DNA of 36,297 bases from an uncultured Clostridia bacterium (GTDB lineage: Bacteria > Bacillota > Clostridia > TANB77 > CAG-508). Every line of letters begins with the position of its first letter. The first letter of the stretch is position 1. The notes beneath the pieces are model-generated. The model was not told the DNA's origin and did no database searches. It saw nothing but the letters and a program-made list of their open reading frames with translations. The DNA lies in the NCBI GenBank assembly GCA_947589645.1, contig CANQCG010000016.1, forward strand, positions 1 through 36,297, written 5' to 3'. Made by a program: the position numbers and the translations under genes. Positions 17,256 to 26,583 of the stretch are shown here, one piece after another.

Positions 17256-18092
17256 ATGAAAAGTAAAATAAAAAGGATATTATTTCATCTACCAAAAGAA
17301 TCCATTACTAAACTAAGATATTATTATGTTACCGGTAAAAAATTAAATTTAAAAGAACCGAAGGATTTCAACCAAAAAGTATTATATTTAATGCTTAAAG
17401 AATTTGGAGAAAAACAAACAAAATGTTCAGATAAGTATTTAGTAAGAGAATATGTGAAAGAAAAGGGACTAGAAGATATTCTAACAAAATTATATTATAA
17501 ATATAATAATGCAAATGAAATCAATTTCGAAAAATTACCAGATGAATATGTGCTAAAGCCCAATCATGGCTGTGGAAATATATTTGTAGTTACGAAACAT
17601 AATACATATTCAAGAGAAGATATAATAAAATCATTAAATAATGCTTTGTTAAAGAATTATGCAAAGGAAACTTTAGAGTATCAATATAATAATATAAAAC
17701 CTTGTATTTTATGTGAACAATATTTAAAAGAAGAAAATAGAGAAACTCCAACAGACTATAAAATATCTTGTTTTAACGGAAAAGCAAAATTTATATTAGT
17801 AATAGCAGATAGAAATACAGAAATGAAAAAGGCATATTATGATTTAGATTGGCAAAAAATGGATTGTACTATAAAACCACAAAATGGAAATTTTGAGAAA
17901 CCAAAGAATTTTGAAAAAATGATAGAGATAGCAGAAAAACTTTCAGAGGATTTTAAGTTCGTAAGGGTAGATTTATATAATATAAATGGAAATATTTATT
18001 TTGGAGAACTAACTTTTACGCCACGAGGAGGAATAAACACCACTATAAAGCAGGAATATCTAGATAAATGGGGAGAATTAATTAAACTTTAG
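17256..18092 (+). CDS. TupA-like ATP-grasp protein
   Basis: A 278-residue protein of the TupA-like ATP-grasp family. An N-terminal helical part (LRYYYVTGKKLNLKEPKDFN) precedes the ATP-grasp core, with YVLKPNHGCGN (about residues 98-108) as nucleotide-binding loop, CILCEQYL, TDYKISCFNGKAKFI and the C-terminal metal-binding GELTFTPRGG. TupA of Bacillus takes part in teichuronopeptide (polyglutamate/polyglucuronate) synthesis, and relatives recur in capsule loci where they are thought to add amino acids to sugar acids. UDP-glucose dehydrogenase at 18782 would provide glucuronate as a target. The Shine-Dalgarno GGAGG is well placed. Confidence 0.85.
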   Translation: MKSKIKRILFHLPKESITKLRYYYVTGKKLNLKEPKDFNQKVLYLMLKEFGEKQTKCSDKYLVREYVKEKGLEDILTKLYYKYNNANEINFEKLPDEYVLKPNHGCGNIFVVTKHNTYSREDIIKSLNNALLKNYAKETLEYQYNNIKPCILCEQYLKEENRETPTDYKISCFNGKAKFILVIADRNTEMKKAYYDLDWQKMDCTIKPQNGNFEKPKNFEKMIEIAEKLSEDFKFVRVDLYNINGNIYFGELTFTPRGGINTTIKQEYLDKWGELIKL

Positions 18093-18126
18093 GTATAATT
18101 TTGAAGTGAAAGGTAATATAAAAAGA

Positions 18127-18766
18127 ATGAAACAAGAAAAAAATAAAAAAGCGGAAACCGTTGATACTGTACACACACACACACACACACACACACGGTG
18201 ATTTAGATAATAATAAAAACAAAGTGTATTGGTGGGAAAATTTTAAGAGCGATTATAAAAAAAATTATGAGGAAGATTTTAGCATAAAAGGATTTCTTAA
18301 GATAATGAAAAACAGAAGAGTAAGATACATGTTATATGGTAGAGCATCTTGTTCGAAAAATAAAATTATAAATACATTAGGAAAAACAAAATTAAAAAAA
18401 TATGAAAAAAAATATGGACTAGAAATAAACTTTAGAAATATAGGTCCAGGAGTATTACTAGCACATCCATTTAATATTACAATAAATGGGAAAGCAATAA
18501 TAAAAGGAGACTGTACAATATTTAAAGGAGTAACAATAGGTTCAATTAGATCAGGGAAAAGGGAAGGAGTACCAACTATTGAAAAAAATGTGGTATGCTG
18601 TATCAATTCAGTAATAGTAGGAAATGTTCATATTGGAGAAGATGTATTAATAGCACCTAATAGCTATGTTAATTTCGATGTGCCTAATCATTCTGTAGTT
18701 GTAGGAAATCCTGGGACAATACACTATAAAGAGAATGCAACAAAAGATTATAGAAATGGTAAATAA
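18127..18766 (+). CDS. Serine-acetyltransferase-like O-acetyltransferase with (AC)13 leader, out of frame as sequenced
   Basis: The body (from about 18200) is a left-handed beta-helix acetyltransferase of the SAT/CysE-like type: NIGPGVLLAHP, GDCTIFKGVTIGS, KNVVCCINSVIVGNVHIGED and VVVGNPG. In this locus it most likely O-acetylates the repeat unit with acetyl-CoA. The likely start is ATG 18127 (AAAGG at 18109-18113, spacing long at 13 nt). From there the frame reads TVHTHTHTHT through (AC)13 and hits TGA 18199-18201 after 24 codons. With 14 or 11 repeats it would read into the body. A weak in-frame TTG at 18161 could bypass this, but it lacks a good ribosome site. The state as sequenced is therefore probably OFF. 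The other AC-tract gene (21160) has a matching leader. Confidence 0.8.
18171..18196 (+). repeat. (AC)13 microsatellite near the 5' end of the acetyltransferase gene
   Basis: Thirteen uninterrupted AC units preceded by TACTGT and followed by GGTGAT. In the ATG 18127 frame they encode alternating His-Thr. The length is 26 nt, so gaining or losing one unit moves the reading frame; counts of 11, 14 or 17 join ATG 18127 to the enzyme. Confidence 0.95.
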
Positions 18767-18781
18767 TTTAAGGAGGATATT

Positions 18782-19948
18782 ATGAAAGTAGCAGTAGCAG
18801 GAACAGGATATGTAGGATTATCAATAGCAACATTATTAAGTCAAAAAAATGAAGTAGTTGCATTAGATATAATTCCTGAAAAAGTCGAAATGATAAATAG
18901 AAGAATATCACCAATAAAAGATAAAGAAATAGAAGAATATTTACAAAATAAAAACTTAAACTTAAGAGCAACATTGGGTTATAAAGACGCGTTTAATAAT
19001 GCAGAATATGTTGTTATAAGTACACCAACAAATTATGATGATATAAATAATCATTTTGATACATCAAGTGTAGAAGATATCATACAAAAAGTTAAAAGTA
19101 TGAATATAAATACAACAATGGTAGTAAAATCAACAATACCGGTTGGTTTTATAAATGAAATGAAACAAAAATATAATATCGATAATATAATGTTTTCACC
19201 GGAATTCTTGCGAGAAGGACGAGCACTATATGATAATTTGTATCCTTCAAGAATAATAGTGGGAGAAAAAAGTAAAAGAGCAGAAACATTTGCAAATTTA
19301 CTTAAAGAATGCTCATTAAAAGAAGATGTTATTATTAAATACATGGATAGTACAGAAGCAGAAGCAGTAAAATTATTTGCAAATACATATTTAGCTTTAA
19401 GGGTAGCATATTTTAATGAATTAGATACATATGCTGAATTAAATAGATTAAATACCAAAGATATAATTGAAGGAGTAAGTTTAGATCCAAGAATAGGAAA
19501 TCACTATAATAACCCATCTTTTGGATATGGTGGATATTGCTTACCGAAAGATACAAAGCAATTATTAGCAAATTATAGCAAAGTACCACAAAATTTAATA
19601 GAAGCAATTGTCAAATCTAATGATACTAGGAAAGATCATATTGCTAATATGGTAATGAAATATAATCCTAAAGTTGTTGGAGTTTATAGATTAACGATGA
19701 AAATTAATTCAGATAATTTTAGATCTAGTGCTATACAGGGAATAATTGAAAGAATAAAAAAACAAAATGTAGAAGTAATAATTTATGAGCCAACATTAAA
19801 GCAAGAAATATTTAATGATTGTAAAGTAGAAAAAGACTTGCAACAATTTAAAAATATTTCAAATGTAATTTTAGCAAATAGAATGGATGACAATTTAAAA
19901 GAAGTAGCAAATAAAGTATATACTAGAGATTTATTTAGCAGAGATTAG
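18782..19948 (+). CDS. ugd: UDP-glucose 6-dehydrogenase
   Basis: A 388-residue UDP-glucose/GDP-mannose dehydrogenase: N-terminal NAD-binding [11 protein letters not shown] (residues 6-16), STPTNYDD, the EFLREGRA segment of the active site (about 141-148), Lys in KLFANTYLA, and nucleophilic Cys253 in [11 protein letters not shown], followed by the UDP-binding C-terminal domain. It oxidises UDP-glucose to UDP-glucuronate with two NAD+, supplying an acidic sugar. The slightly short length matches the compact Firmicute/Bacteroidetes type. AGGAGG precedes ATG 18782. In related enzymes activity is raised by CpsD/PtkA phosphorylation; a CpsD homologue lies at 25298, but no regulation is visible here. 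Confidence 0.95.
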   Translation: MKVAVAGTGYVGLSIATLLSQKNEVVALDIIPEKVEMINRRISPIKDKEIEEYLQNKNLNLRATLGYKDAFNNAEYVVISTPTNYDDINNHFDTSSVEDIIQKVKSMNINTTMVVKSTIPVGFINEMKQKYNIDNIMFSPEFLREGRALYDNLYPSRIIVGEKSKRAETFANLLKECSLKEDVIIKYMDSTEAEAVKLFANTYLALRVAYFNELDTYAELNRLNTKDIIEGVSLDPRIGNHYNNPSFGYGGYCLPKDTKQLLANYSKVPQNLIEAIVKSNDTRKDHIANMVMKYNPKVVGVYRLTMKINSDNFRSSAIQGIIERIKKQNVEVIIYEPTLKQEIFNDCKVEKDLQQFKNISNVILANRMDDNLKEVANKVYTRDLFSRD

Positions 19949-20023
19949 AAATTTAATTGTATATAAAAATTAAATAATACATATTAAATTCATATAAACA
20001 TATAAAAAATGGAGATTAAAAAA

Positions 20024-21109
20024 ATGGATAAGAATAAAAGAAAATCTAATTTTGAACTATTAAGAATAATTTCAATGATTTTTATAATACTCTTTCATTA
20101 TGTTTTTAAAAGTGGTTATAAAGTAGAAACTTTAACTTTAAATAATTATTTTATTAAATTATTTTGGCTATTAGGAGAAATTGGAGTTAATTTATTTATA
20201 TTAATAAGTGGTTACTTTATGGTCAAGGGCAAATTTTCTATAAAAAAAGTTATATCTTTAATATTAGAAGTTATATTTTATAACTCTATTTCTGCTATAC
20301 TCGCTCATACACTAGGGGGGGAAGATATACTTAGAATTTTTTATTCACCATATTCATTTGTTAGAATGTATATTATGCTATATTTTTTAAGCCCTTTTTT
20401 GAACATGCTAATACAAAATATTACTAAAAAAGAATATCAAAAATTATTGGTTATTTGTATTATTTTTTGGAGTATTATGCCTACTTTTCTAGGAATATTT
20501 AAAAATTCTACAGAAAATTTAGATTTTTATAGTAGGATGATTTGGTTCATAATTATATACTTAGTTGGAGGATACATAAGATTATATGATATTAAATTTT
20601 TAAATAGTAGAAAAAAATCACTTATATTTTCTACAATATCTTTCCTTCTTCTTAGTATGTCTATACTAGTTATATATTATGCAAAAATATTAATTCCTAG
20701 ATTGTCAAATTTGGAAATAGCATATCTATGGGGACCAAACAATATTATAACTTTTGTATTTTGCATATCGTTTTTTAAATTATTTGCTAGTATTGATATT
20801 GGAAGTAACAAAATTATTAATAAAATTTCATCTACTACCCTTGGAATTTATATGATTCACGATGGCTTATTACGAAATTACATATGGAATAATATATTTG
20901 ATACAAAGGAAATGCTTGCTAAAAATGATGCAATAATTCATATTTTGATAGCCACCATAATCATTTTTGTAGTTGGTATTATAATTGATTTAATTAGGCA
21001 ATTTATTGAAAGAAAAATAATAAAGCCAATAATTGAAAAAAAGAGTTTTGATAATTTTTTGGAAAATACTAAATTAAAAATATATAATATTATAGATAAT
21101 ATGTTATAG
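20024..21109 (+). CDS. Acyltransferase-3 family membrane protein with an internal G7 tract
   Basis: A 361-residue acyltransferase-3 protein. ATG 20024 is preferred over the in-frame ATG 20009 because the latter lies on the GGAG (20011-20014) that acts as ribosome site. The first helix is LLRIISMIFIILFHYVF with the conserved His, followed by GEIGVNLFILISGYF, about nine further hydrophobic helices and GIYMIHDGLL near the end. It probably O-acetylates the polymer. A run of seven G (20315-20321), encoding Leu-Gly-Gly, interrupts an otherwise G-poor gene; a one-base change there would truncate the protein after about 100 residues. It is in frame here, so the gene reads as ON. Confidence 0.85.
   Translation: MDKNKRKSNFELLRIISMIFIILFHYVFKSGYKVETLTLNNYFIKLFWLLGEIGVNLFILISGYFMVKGKFSIKKVISLILEVIFYNSISAILAHTLGGEDILRIFYSPYSFVRMYIMLYFLSPFLNMLIQNITKKEYQKLLVICIIFWSIMPTFLGIFKNSTENLDFYSRMIWFIIIYLVGGYIRLYDIKFLNSRKKSLIFSTISFLLLSMSILVIYYAKILIPRLSNLEIAYLWGPNNIITFVFCISFFKLFASIDIGSNKIINKISSTTLGIYMIHDGLLRNYIWNNIFDTKEMLAKNDAIIHILIATIIIFVVGIIIDLIRQFIERKIIKPIIEKKSFDNFLENTKLKIYNIIDNML
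20315..20321 (+). repeat. Poly-G7 tract inside an acyltransferase gene
   Basis: Seven consecutive G (ACTAGGGGGGGAAG). This is the longest G or C run in the window; the other notable ones are G5 runs in ribosome-binding regions. Homopolymeric G tracts in coding sequence are classic slipped-strand sites. Confidence 0.9.
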
Positions 21110-21159
21110 AAGCAATTTTATTTAAAATGAATAAAATTAGAAAAAGGTTGGAGGGAAAA

Positions 21160-22248
<1,089 letters not shown>

Positions 22249-22263
22249 AAATTTAATAAAAAT

Positions 22264-22294
22264 AAAATAGCAACCAACCCTTGCTATTTTTTTT
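22264..22294 (+). terminator. Rho-independent terminator at the end of the glycan-building block
   Basis: A 10-bp stem (AAAATAGCAA at 22264-22273, complement at 22281-22290), a 7-nt loop and a T8 run. It is nearly identical to the hairpin at 2590 and, like it, donates its 3' arm to a promoter. Confidence 0.85.
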
Positions 22295-22309
22295 GTTGTA
22301 TAGTACAAT
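22281..22309 (+). promoter_or_regulatory. SigA promoter overlapping the terminator, upstream of the lytic transglycosylase
   Basis: TTGCTA (22281-22286), 17 nt, TACAAT (22304-22309), the same arrangement as at 2608-2636. The start codon is TTG 22340, about 30 nt downstream. Confidence 0.65.
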
Positions 22310-22339
22310 GTAAAAAATAAAGAAAGGATTGATAAAGTT

Positions 22340-22903
22340 TTGACAAAAAGAGTAAAAAATGCATCAAATGCGCTAAAAGCAGTAATAATTGCATCACTAA
22401 TCCTTATAATAATTATAATGCTAAGAAATATAATAATAAAAATAAGCTATCCACAAAAGTATAAAGAATATGTAGAAAAATATTCAAAGGAATACCAAAT
22501 AGATAAAGAACTAATATATGCAATGATAAAAACAGAAAGTAATTTTAAGCAAGATGCTATATCAAAAAAGAAAGCTTTTGGATTAATGCAAATATTAGAA
22601 AATACAGCCTATGAAATGGCAGATGAGTTAAAAAAAGAAATAACTAAAGAGGACATATTAAACCCAGAAATTAACATATGTTTAGGTGCAAAATATATTT
22701 CAAATTTAATTCAAAAATATGGAAATATTGAACTGGCAATTGCTTCATATAATGCTGGAATTGGAAATGTAGATAATTGGCTTGAGCAAGGTATAATTAA
22801 ACAAGATGGAACTGATTTGCAAAATATTCCTTTTAAAGAGACTAACAATTATGTAAGAAAAATACTAAGAGATTATGAAATATATAAAAAGATTTGTGGG
22901 TAA
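22340..22903 (+). CDS. Membrane-anchored lytic transglycosylase (Slt/LT domain)
   Basis: A 187-residue protein with an N-terminal membrane anchor (about residues 11-30) and an SLT lysozyme-like domain: catalytic Glu in MIKTESNFKQDA (about residue 59), AFGLMQI (about 73-79), NICLGAKYI and IASYNAGIGNVDNWL. It cleaves peptidoglycan glycan strands to anhydromuramyl ends on the outer face of the membrane. A TTG start follows AAAGGATTGATAAAG. Its place between the glycan genes and the Wzc-like system suggests it opens the wall for polymer export or attachment, but it may be a general wall enzyme under its own promoter. Confidence 0.85.
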   Translation: MTKRVKNASNALKAVIIASLILIIIIMLRNIIIKISYPQKYKEYVEKYSKEYQIDKELIYAMIKTESNFKQDAISKKKAFGLMQILENTAYEMADELKKEITKEDILNPEINICLGAKYISNLIQKYGNIELAIASYNAGIGNVDNWLEQGIIKQDGTDLQNIPFKETNNYVRKILRDYEIYKKICG

Positions 22904-22937
22904 AATAAGAGTATATAAAATTTAAAGGATGTATAAA

Positions 22938-23129
22938 ATGTTGGATGTAGTAATAAAATTTGTAGCAATATTAATAATACTAATGGGAGTAACATTTATC
23001 TATGATGCAAGAATTATAACAAAAAAAATTTTTAGCTTTGGTGATCAAAATGAAGCCTCAGCTGGTTTAAAAATTTTAGGAGTTTTTTTGAGTGTTATTG
23101 GTATTCTAATTATATTTTTTACAAAATAA
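22938..23129 (+). CDS. Small membrane protein with two hydrophobic helices
   Basis: A 63-residue protein, MLDVVIKFVAILIILMGVTF..., with helices at about 4-22 and 42-60 and a short polar loop (FSFGDQNEASAG) between. ATG 22938 is preferred over ATG 22929 because AAAGGA (22924-22929) is spaced correctly only for the former. It follows the lytic transglycosylase by 34 nt, so the two are probably co-transcribed. I do not recognise a family; similar two-helix proteins are common beside wall enzymes in Clostridia. Confidence 0.65.
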   Translation: MLDVVIKFVAILIILMGVTFIYDARIITKKIFSFGDQNEASAGLKILGVFLSVIGILIIFFTK

Positions 23130-23179
23130 TTAAAAAAATACACAAAACAACAAAAATCTGCAAAAAATCAAAAAAACAC

Positions 23180-23208
23180 TTGCAAAAGTAAACATAAAGT
23201 TATATAAT
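23180..23208 (+). promoter_or_regulatory. SigA promoter for the VanZ-like gene
   Basis: TTGCAA (23180-23185), exactly 17 nt, TATAAT (23203-23208). The start codon is only 12 nt after the -10, so the transcript would have a leader of just a few bases carrying GAGGG at its very 5' end. Confidence 0.75.
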
Positions 23209-23220
23209 TATGAGGGTCAT

Positions 23221-23694
23221 ATGTTTAAAAAGAATTATAAAAGAGTAATTTATTTATTATTAGTTATAGTATGGATGACAACAGTTTTTACGTTTTCAAA
23301 TCAAAAAGGCGAAGAATCACAAAAAACAAGTAGTTCTATAACTAAACTAATAGTACAAATTATAACTTACAATAAAAATTTGACAGAGAGTGAGCAAAAA
23401 ATACTAATAGAAAAAACAGATTTTATAATTAGAAAATGTGCACATTTTAGTTTATATGCATTAGGAGGAGTACTAATTTATAATTATATCAATACATATT
23501 ATGTAAAGCAAAATAAAAAAATATGCATATCCATAATATTAGGTATTATATTTGCTATAACAGATGAATTTCACCAATTTTTTATATCAGGCAGAAGTGC
23601 TCAAATTTTAGATGTATGTATAGATTCATTAGGAATAGTAGTAGGGGTAATACTCATAAAATTATTAAAAAAACAAAAACCTTTATATAATTAA
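23221..23694 (+). CDS. VanZ-like membrane protein
   Basis: A 157-residue VanZ-family protein with four hydrophobic helices. The family motifs are visible: IRKCAHFSLYALGG (about residues 76-89) and ITDEFHQFFISGRSAQILD (about 114-132). VanZ proteins are found in surface glycan and glycopeptide-resistance loci; VanZ itself gives low-level teicoplanin resistance by an unclear mechanism. It lies just before the initiating sugar transferase. No resistance role should be assumed from this sequence. Confidence 0.85.
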   Translation: MFKKNYKRVIYLLLVIVWMTTVFTFSNQKGEESQKTSSSITKLIVQIITYNKNLTESEQKILIEKTDFIIRKCAHFSLYALGGVLIYNYINTYYVKQNKKICISIILGIIFAITDEFHQFFISGRSAQILDVCIDSLGIVVGVILIKLLKKQKPLYN

Positions 23695-23716
23695 TTATTC
23701 TAAGGGGGAGAATAAG

Positions 23717-24433
23717 TTGAATTTAGAGGGAGTTAATATAGGCGTTTTTGAAGGCAATACTACAGATGCACTTACAGTAAAACGTGATAAAATAACTAGA
23801 AACAAAATAATAGAAAAAACCGAAAAATGCATTAGTAGGGGAATTGATGTAGTAGGTTCATTGTGCGGAATTGTTTTGTTAGTTCCAATAACAATCGGAA
23901 TAGGAATAGCAAACATAATAAGCAAAGATAAAGGTCCAATTTTTTATAATGTAGAAAGAATTGGAAAAGATGGAAAGACTTTTAAAATGTATAAATTTCG
24001 TTCAATGGTAGTTGGAGCAGACCAAAAATTAAAACAATATTTAGAAGAAAACCCAGAAGCTAAAGAAGAATATAAAAAGTTTAAAAAATTAAAACACGAT
24101 CCAAGAGTAACAAAGGTTGGCAATTTTATAAGAAAAACAAGCTTAGATGAATTTCCACAATTCATAAATGTATTAAAAGGAGAGATGAGTTTAGTAGGAC
24201 CAAGACCATATTTACCAAGAGAAAAAGAAGAAATGGAAAATTACTATAACAGTATTATAAAATGCAAACCAGGACTTACAGGCTTTTGGCAAATTTCAGG
24301 AAGAAGTAATACAACATTTTTAGATAGATTACAAATGGACACACAATATTATTATACAAAAAATTTAAAAACAGATCTAAAAATACTTTTAAAAACAGTA
24401 AAAAACGTTATTTGCAAAGATGGTGCAATTTAA
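23717..24433 (+). CDS. Initiating undecaprenyl-phosphate sugar phosphotransferase (WcaJ/ExoY type)
   Basis: A 238-residue polyprenol-phosphate hexose-1-phosphate transferase of the short form: one membrane/re-entrant helix (about residues 45-70, ending IANIISKDKG) and a catalytic domain with YKFRSMVVGAD, the Asp-Glu pair in KTSLDEFPQFINVLKGEMS, VGPRPYLPRE and KPGLTGFWQISGRS. It loads the first sugar phosphate onto undecaprenyl phosphate and so starts each repeat unit. The start is TTG 23717, supported by AAGGGGGAG. In many loci this gene lies near the CpsC/CpsD genes, as here. Confidence 0.95.
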   Translation: MNLEGVNIGVFEGNTTDALTVKRDKITRNKIIEKTEKCISRGIDVVGSLCGIVLLVPITIGIGIANIISKDKGPIFYNVERIGKDGKTFKMYKFRSMVVGADQKLKQYLEENPEAKEEYKKFKKLKHDPRVTKVGNFIRKTSLDEFPQFINVLKGEMSLVGPRPYLPREKEEMENYYNSIIKCKPGLTGFWQISGRSNTTFLDRLQMDTQYYYTKNLKTDLKILLKTVKNVICKDGAI

Positions 24434-24457
24434 TAAAAATAGTAAACTAAAAATATT

Positions 24458-24506
24458 AAAACTATTGCATAAAAAACATATAAATGTTATAATAAGCAAT
24501 AGTTTT
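24458..24506. promoter_or_regulatory. Promoter enclosed by an 11-bp inverted repeat, upstream of the cpsC-like gene
   Basis: TTGCAT (24465-24470), 17 nt, TATAAT (24488-24493) is a strong SigA-like promoter. A perfect inverted repeat, AAAACTATTGC (24458-24468) and GCAATAGTTTT (24496-24506), brackets it, and the left arm overlaps the -35. It may be a regulator-binding site, a stem-loop or, less likely because the interior is only 27 nt, a recombination substrate. Confidence 0.6.
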
Positions 24507-24554
24507 AATGCTTTACAAAATGCGTACAAAAGCCAAATAGAAGAGGAGTAAAAA

Positions 24555-25301
24555 ATGGAAGAAATCGATTTAAAAGAAATATTTAGAGTTATATGGGAAC
24601 AAAAAGCTACTGTAATTTTATTAGTTGCAATATTTATGGTTATAGGTTTTATATATTCATCATTTATATTAGTTCCAGTATATACAGCAACTACAAAATT
24701 GCTATTAATACAAACCGCAGGACAAGAAGATGGAAAAGCTATTACATCTAGTGATGTTACTTTAAGTAATAATTTATTGGAAACATATAAAAACTTGCTT
24801 AAAAGTAATGATTTAGTTATTAGACCAGTAATATCAAACTTGGGCCTAGATGACAGTGAAGGAAGCATAATTAAAAGCATTTCAATAACTAGCCAAACAA
24901 ATACTCAAATAATAAACCTTTCTGTAAAAAACACTAACCCAGAAAAAGCAGCTCAAATAGCAAATGAGATAGCAAAAGTTTTTATACAAGTGGAAAAAGA
25001 TTTATATAAATTAGATAATGTACACATAACAGATTATGCTGAAGTTCCGAAAGGACCATCTAATATAAACCATACGAGAGATATTATTATATTTGGAGCA
25101 GTAGGCTTTGTACTAGCTATGGCATATATATTTGTTGTATATATGTTAGATAATTCAGTTAAATCACAGGAAGATGTTGAAAAAAATATAAAAGTTCCAG
25201 TTCTAGCAAATATTCCAATATATGAGACAGAAGAAAATGTTGGAGCAAAAGGAAAAAAGAAAAAAACACAAAAGAAGTCTAAGGGAGGAAATAGAAAATG
25301 A
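24555..25301 (+). CDS. CpsC/Wzc-N-type chain-length regulator and kinase adaptor
   Basis: A 248-residue Wzz-domain protein with two membrane helices (about residues 19-39 and 178-200) around an extracytoplasmic domain. The proline-rich motif before the second helix is short (EVPKGPSNIN). The cytosolic C-terminus is strongly basic (GKKKKTQKKSKGGNRK). It is the membrane partner that activates the separate CpsD tyrosine kinase and helps set polymer length. Its stop overlaps the start of the kinase gene by 4 nt (ATGA), so coupling is expected. GAGGAG precedes ATG 24555. Confidence 0.9.
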   Translation: MEEIDLKEIFRVIWEQKATVILLVAIFMVIGFIYSSFILVPVYTATTKLLLIQTAGQEDGKAITSSDVTLSNNLLETYKNLLKSNDLVIRPVISNLGLDDSEGSIIKSISITSQTNTQIINLSVKNTNPEKAAQIANEIAKVFIQVEKDLYKLDNVHITDYAEVPKGPSNINHTRDIIIFGAVGFVLAMAYIFVVYMLDNSVKSQEDVEKNIKVPVLANIPIYETEENVGAKGKKKKTQKKSKGGNRK

Positions 25302-26569
25302 GAAATGAACTTATAACATTTACCGATCCTAAATCGCCAACTTCAGAAATGTTTAAAACATTAAGAACTAATTTACAATTTATGGGTAACAGTAAAAAAA
25401 TTCAAACCATATTAATTACTAGTACATTACCAGGAGAAGGTAAAAGTTGGACTTCAGCAAATTTGGCCGTAACATTTGCACAAGCAGGGAAAAAAGTAGT
25501 ATTAGTAGACGCAGATATGCGTAAGGGTAGACAATTTGCAGTATTTAATGTAGTAGCACGTCCAGGCTTATCAAACTTTCTATCAAGCGTAGTTAATGAT
25601 GGAGAAGTACGTAATGTTGATGATGTTACATGCTTTGTAAAAGAGACAGGCATAGAAAATTTATATGTAATTCCAGCAGGTGATGTACCACCAAACCCAT
25701 CTGAATTGCTAGTAAATAGCAGAATGGGCTATTTATTAAACGATTTAAAAAGCAATTTTGACATCATAATTTTTGATGCTCCACCAGCTTTATTAGTTAC
25801 AGATGCTATAATATTATCTAAAATAGTAGATACTACTATGATTGTTGTAGCACACCAAGAAACAAAAATGGAAAATCTAGATAAAGTACAAAAATCAATC
25901 AAAAATGTAGGTGGTAATTTAGCAGGAGTTGTAATAAATAAAATTCCAGCAGCTGTTAAAAAATATCAAGATTCTTATTATGGTAGTTACTATGGAGATA
26001 CTATAGACATAGAAAAAAGTAGAAAAGCTAAAGTTAATCCTAGTTTATACTTAAGAGGCAAAGCTACAATTTTAGAAGATAGAGATAAACAAAGAAATAA
26101 CAACATTAATAGGGCAGATTCTAATACAGAAAATAAGCAAACACTTAATGGGCGTGTTGTTGAAATGCCTCAAAAACCTTTAGAAAATAATAGTAATGCA
26201 TTTCAAAATGTAGAGACAAAAGAAGTAGCTAGTGGCGTGTACCAAAATATAGATGCAAATAAAAAAATTTCCACTCCAACATTTAATAGCACAGAACCAA
26301 AAAAAGAATCAGTATTAAATTATAGATTCCAAACTACACAGCCAAAAGTAGAACCTACAACCAATACATCATTTAATAATTCTGTAGGGCAAGAAAAAAG
26401 TGTAACAAACGGAGTATATCAAAATATTAATTTAGATAAAGAAGTTCCAAGCCAAGCACAAAATAAAGCTCAAGCAGAAAATGCGTCATCAATTAGTAAA
26501 ACCGAAGAAATGATAAGAAAAATGAACGAGCAATTACAAGCAGAAATGAAAAAAATGAATAATCAATAA
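25298..26569 (+). CDS. CpsD-type bacterial tyrosine kinase with a long C-terminal extension
   Basis: A 423-residue BY-kinase. Walker A is in LPGEGKSWTSANLA (about residues 44-57), Walker A' VVLVDADMRKGR (about 67-78) and Walker B DIIIFDAPPALL (about 154-165). The Tyr cluster YQDSYYGSYYGD (about 222-233), the usual autophosphorylation site at the end of these kinases, is followed here by about 190 more residues. That tail is polar and probably disordered, has two related blocks (SGVYQNIDANK and NGVYQNINLDK) and ends in a charged helix (EEMIRKMNEQLQAEMKKMNN). CpsD controls polymer length and export with CpsC and is dephosphorylated by CpsB, encoded next. Confidence 0.9.
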   Translation: MRNELITFTDPKSPTSEMFKTLRTNLQFMGNSKKIQTILITSTLPGEGKSWTSANLAVTFAQAGKKVVLVDADMRKGRQFAVFNVVARPGLSNFLSSVVNDGEVRNVDDVTCFVKETGIENLYVIPAGDVPPNPSELLVNSRMGYLLNDLKSNFDIIIFDAPPALLVTDAIILSKIVDTTMIVVAHQETKMENLDKVQKSIKNVGGNLAGVVINKIPAAVKKYQDSYYGSYYGDTIDIEKSRKAKVNPSLYLRGKATILEDRDKQRNNNINRADSNTENKQTLNGRVVEMPQKPLENNSNAFQNVETKEVASGVYQNIDANKKISTPTFNSTEPKKESVLNYRFQTTQPKVEPTTNTSFNNSVGQEKSVTNGVYQNINLDKEVPSQAQNKAQAENASSISKTEEMIRKMNEQLQAEMKKMNNQ

Positions 26570-26583
26570 TAAAGAGGTAAGTT

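Noticed and set aside
18127..18766. Acetyltransferase as CysE for cysteine synthesis
   Set aside because: The serine-acetyltransferase-like beta-helix lies in a glycan locus among acyltransferases with no cysK nearby, so an O-acetyltransferase for sugars is more likely.
23221..23694. VanZ-like protein as a glycopeptide resistance determinant
   Set aside because: No vanHAX or regulator genes are present, and VanZ-domain proteins are common in envelope loci without resistance.
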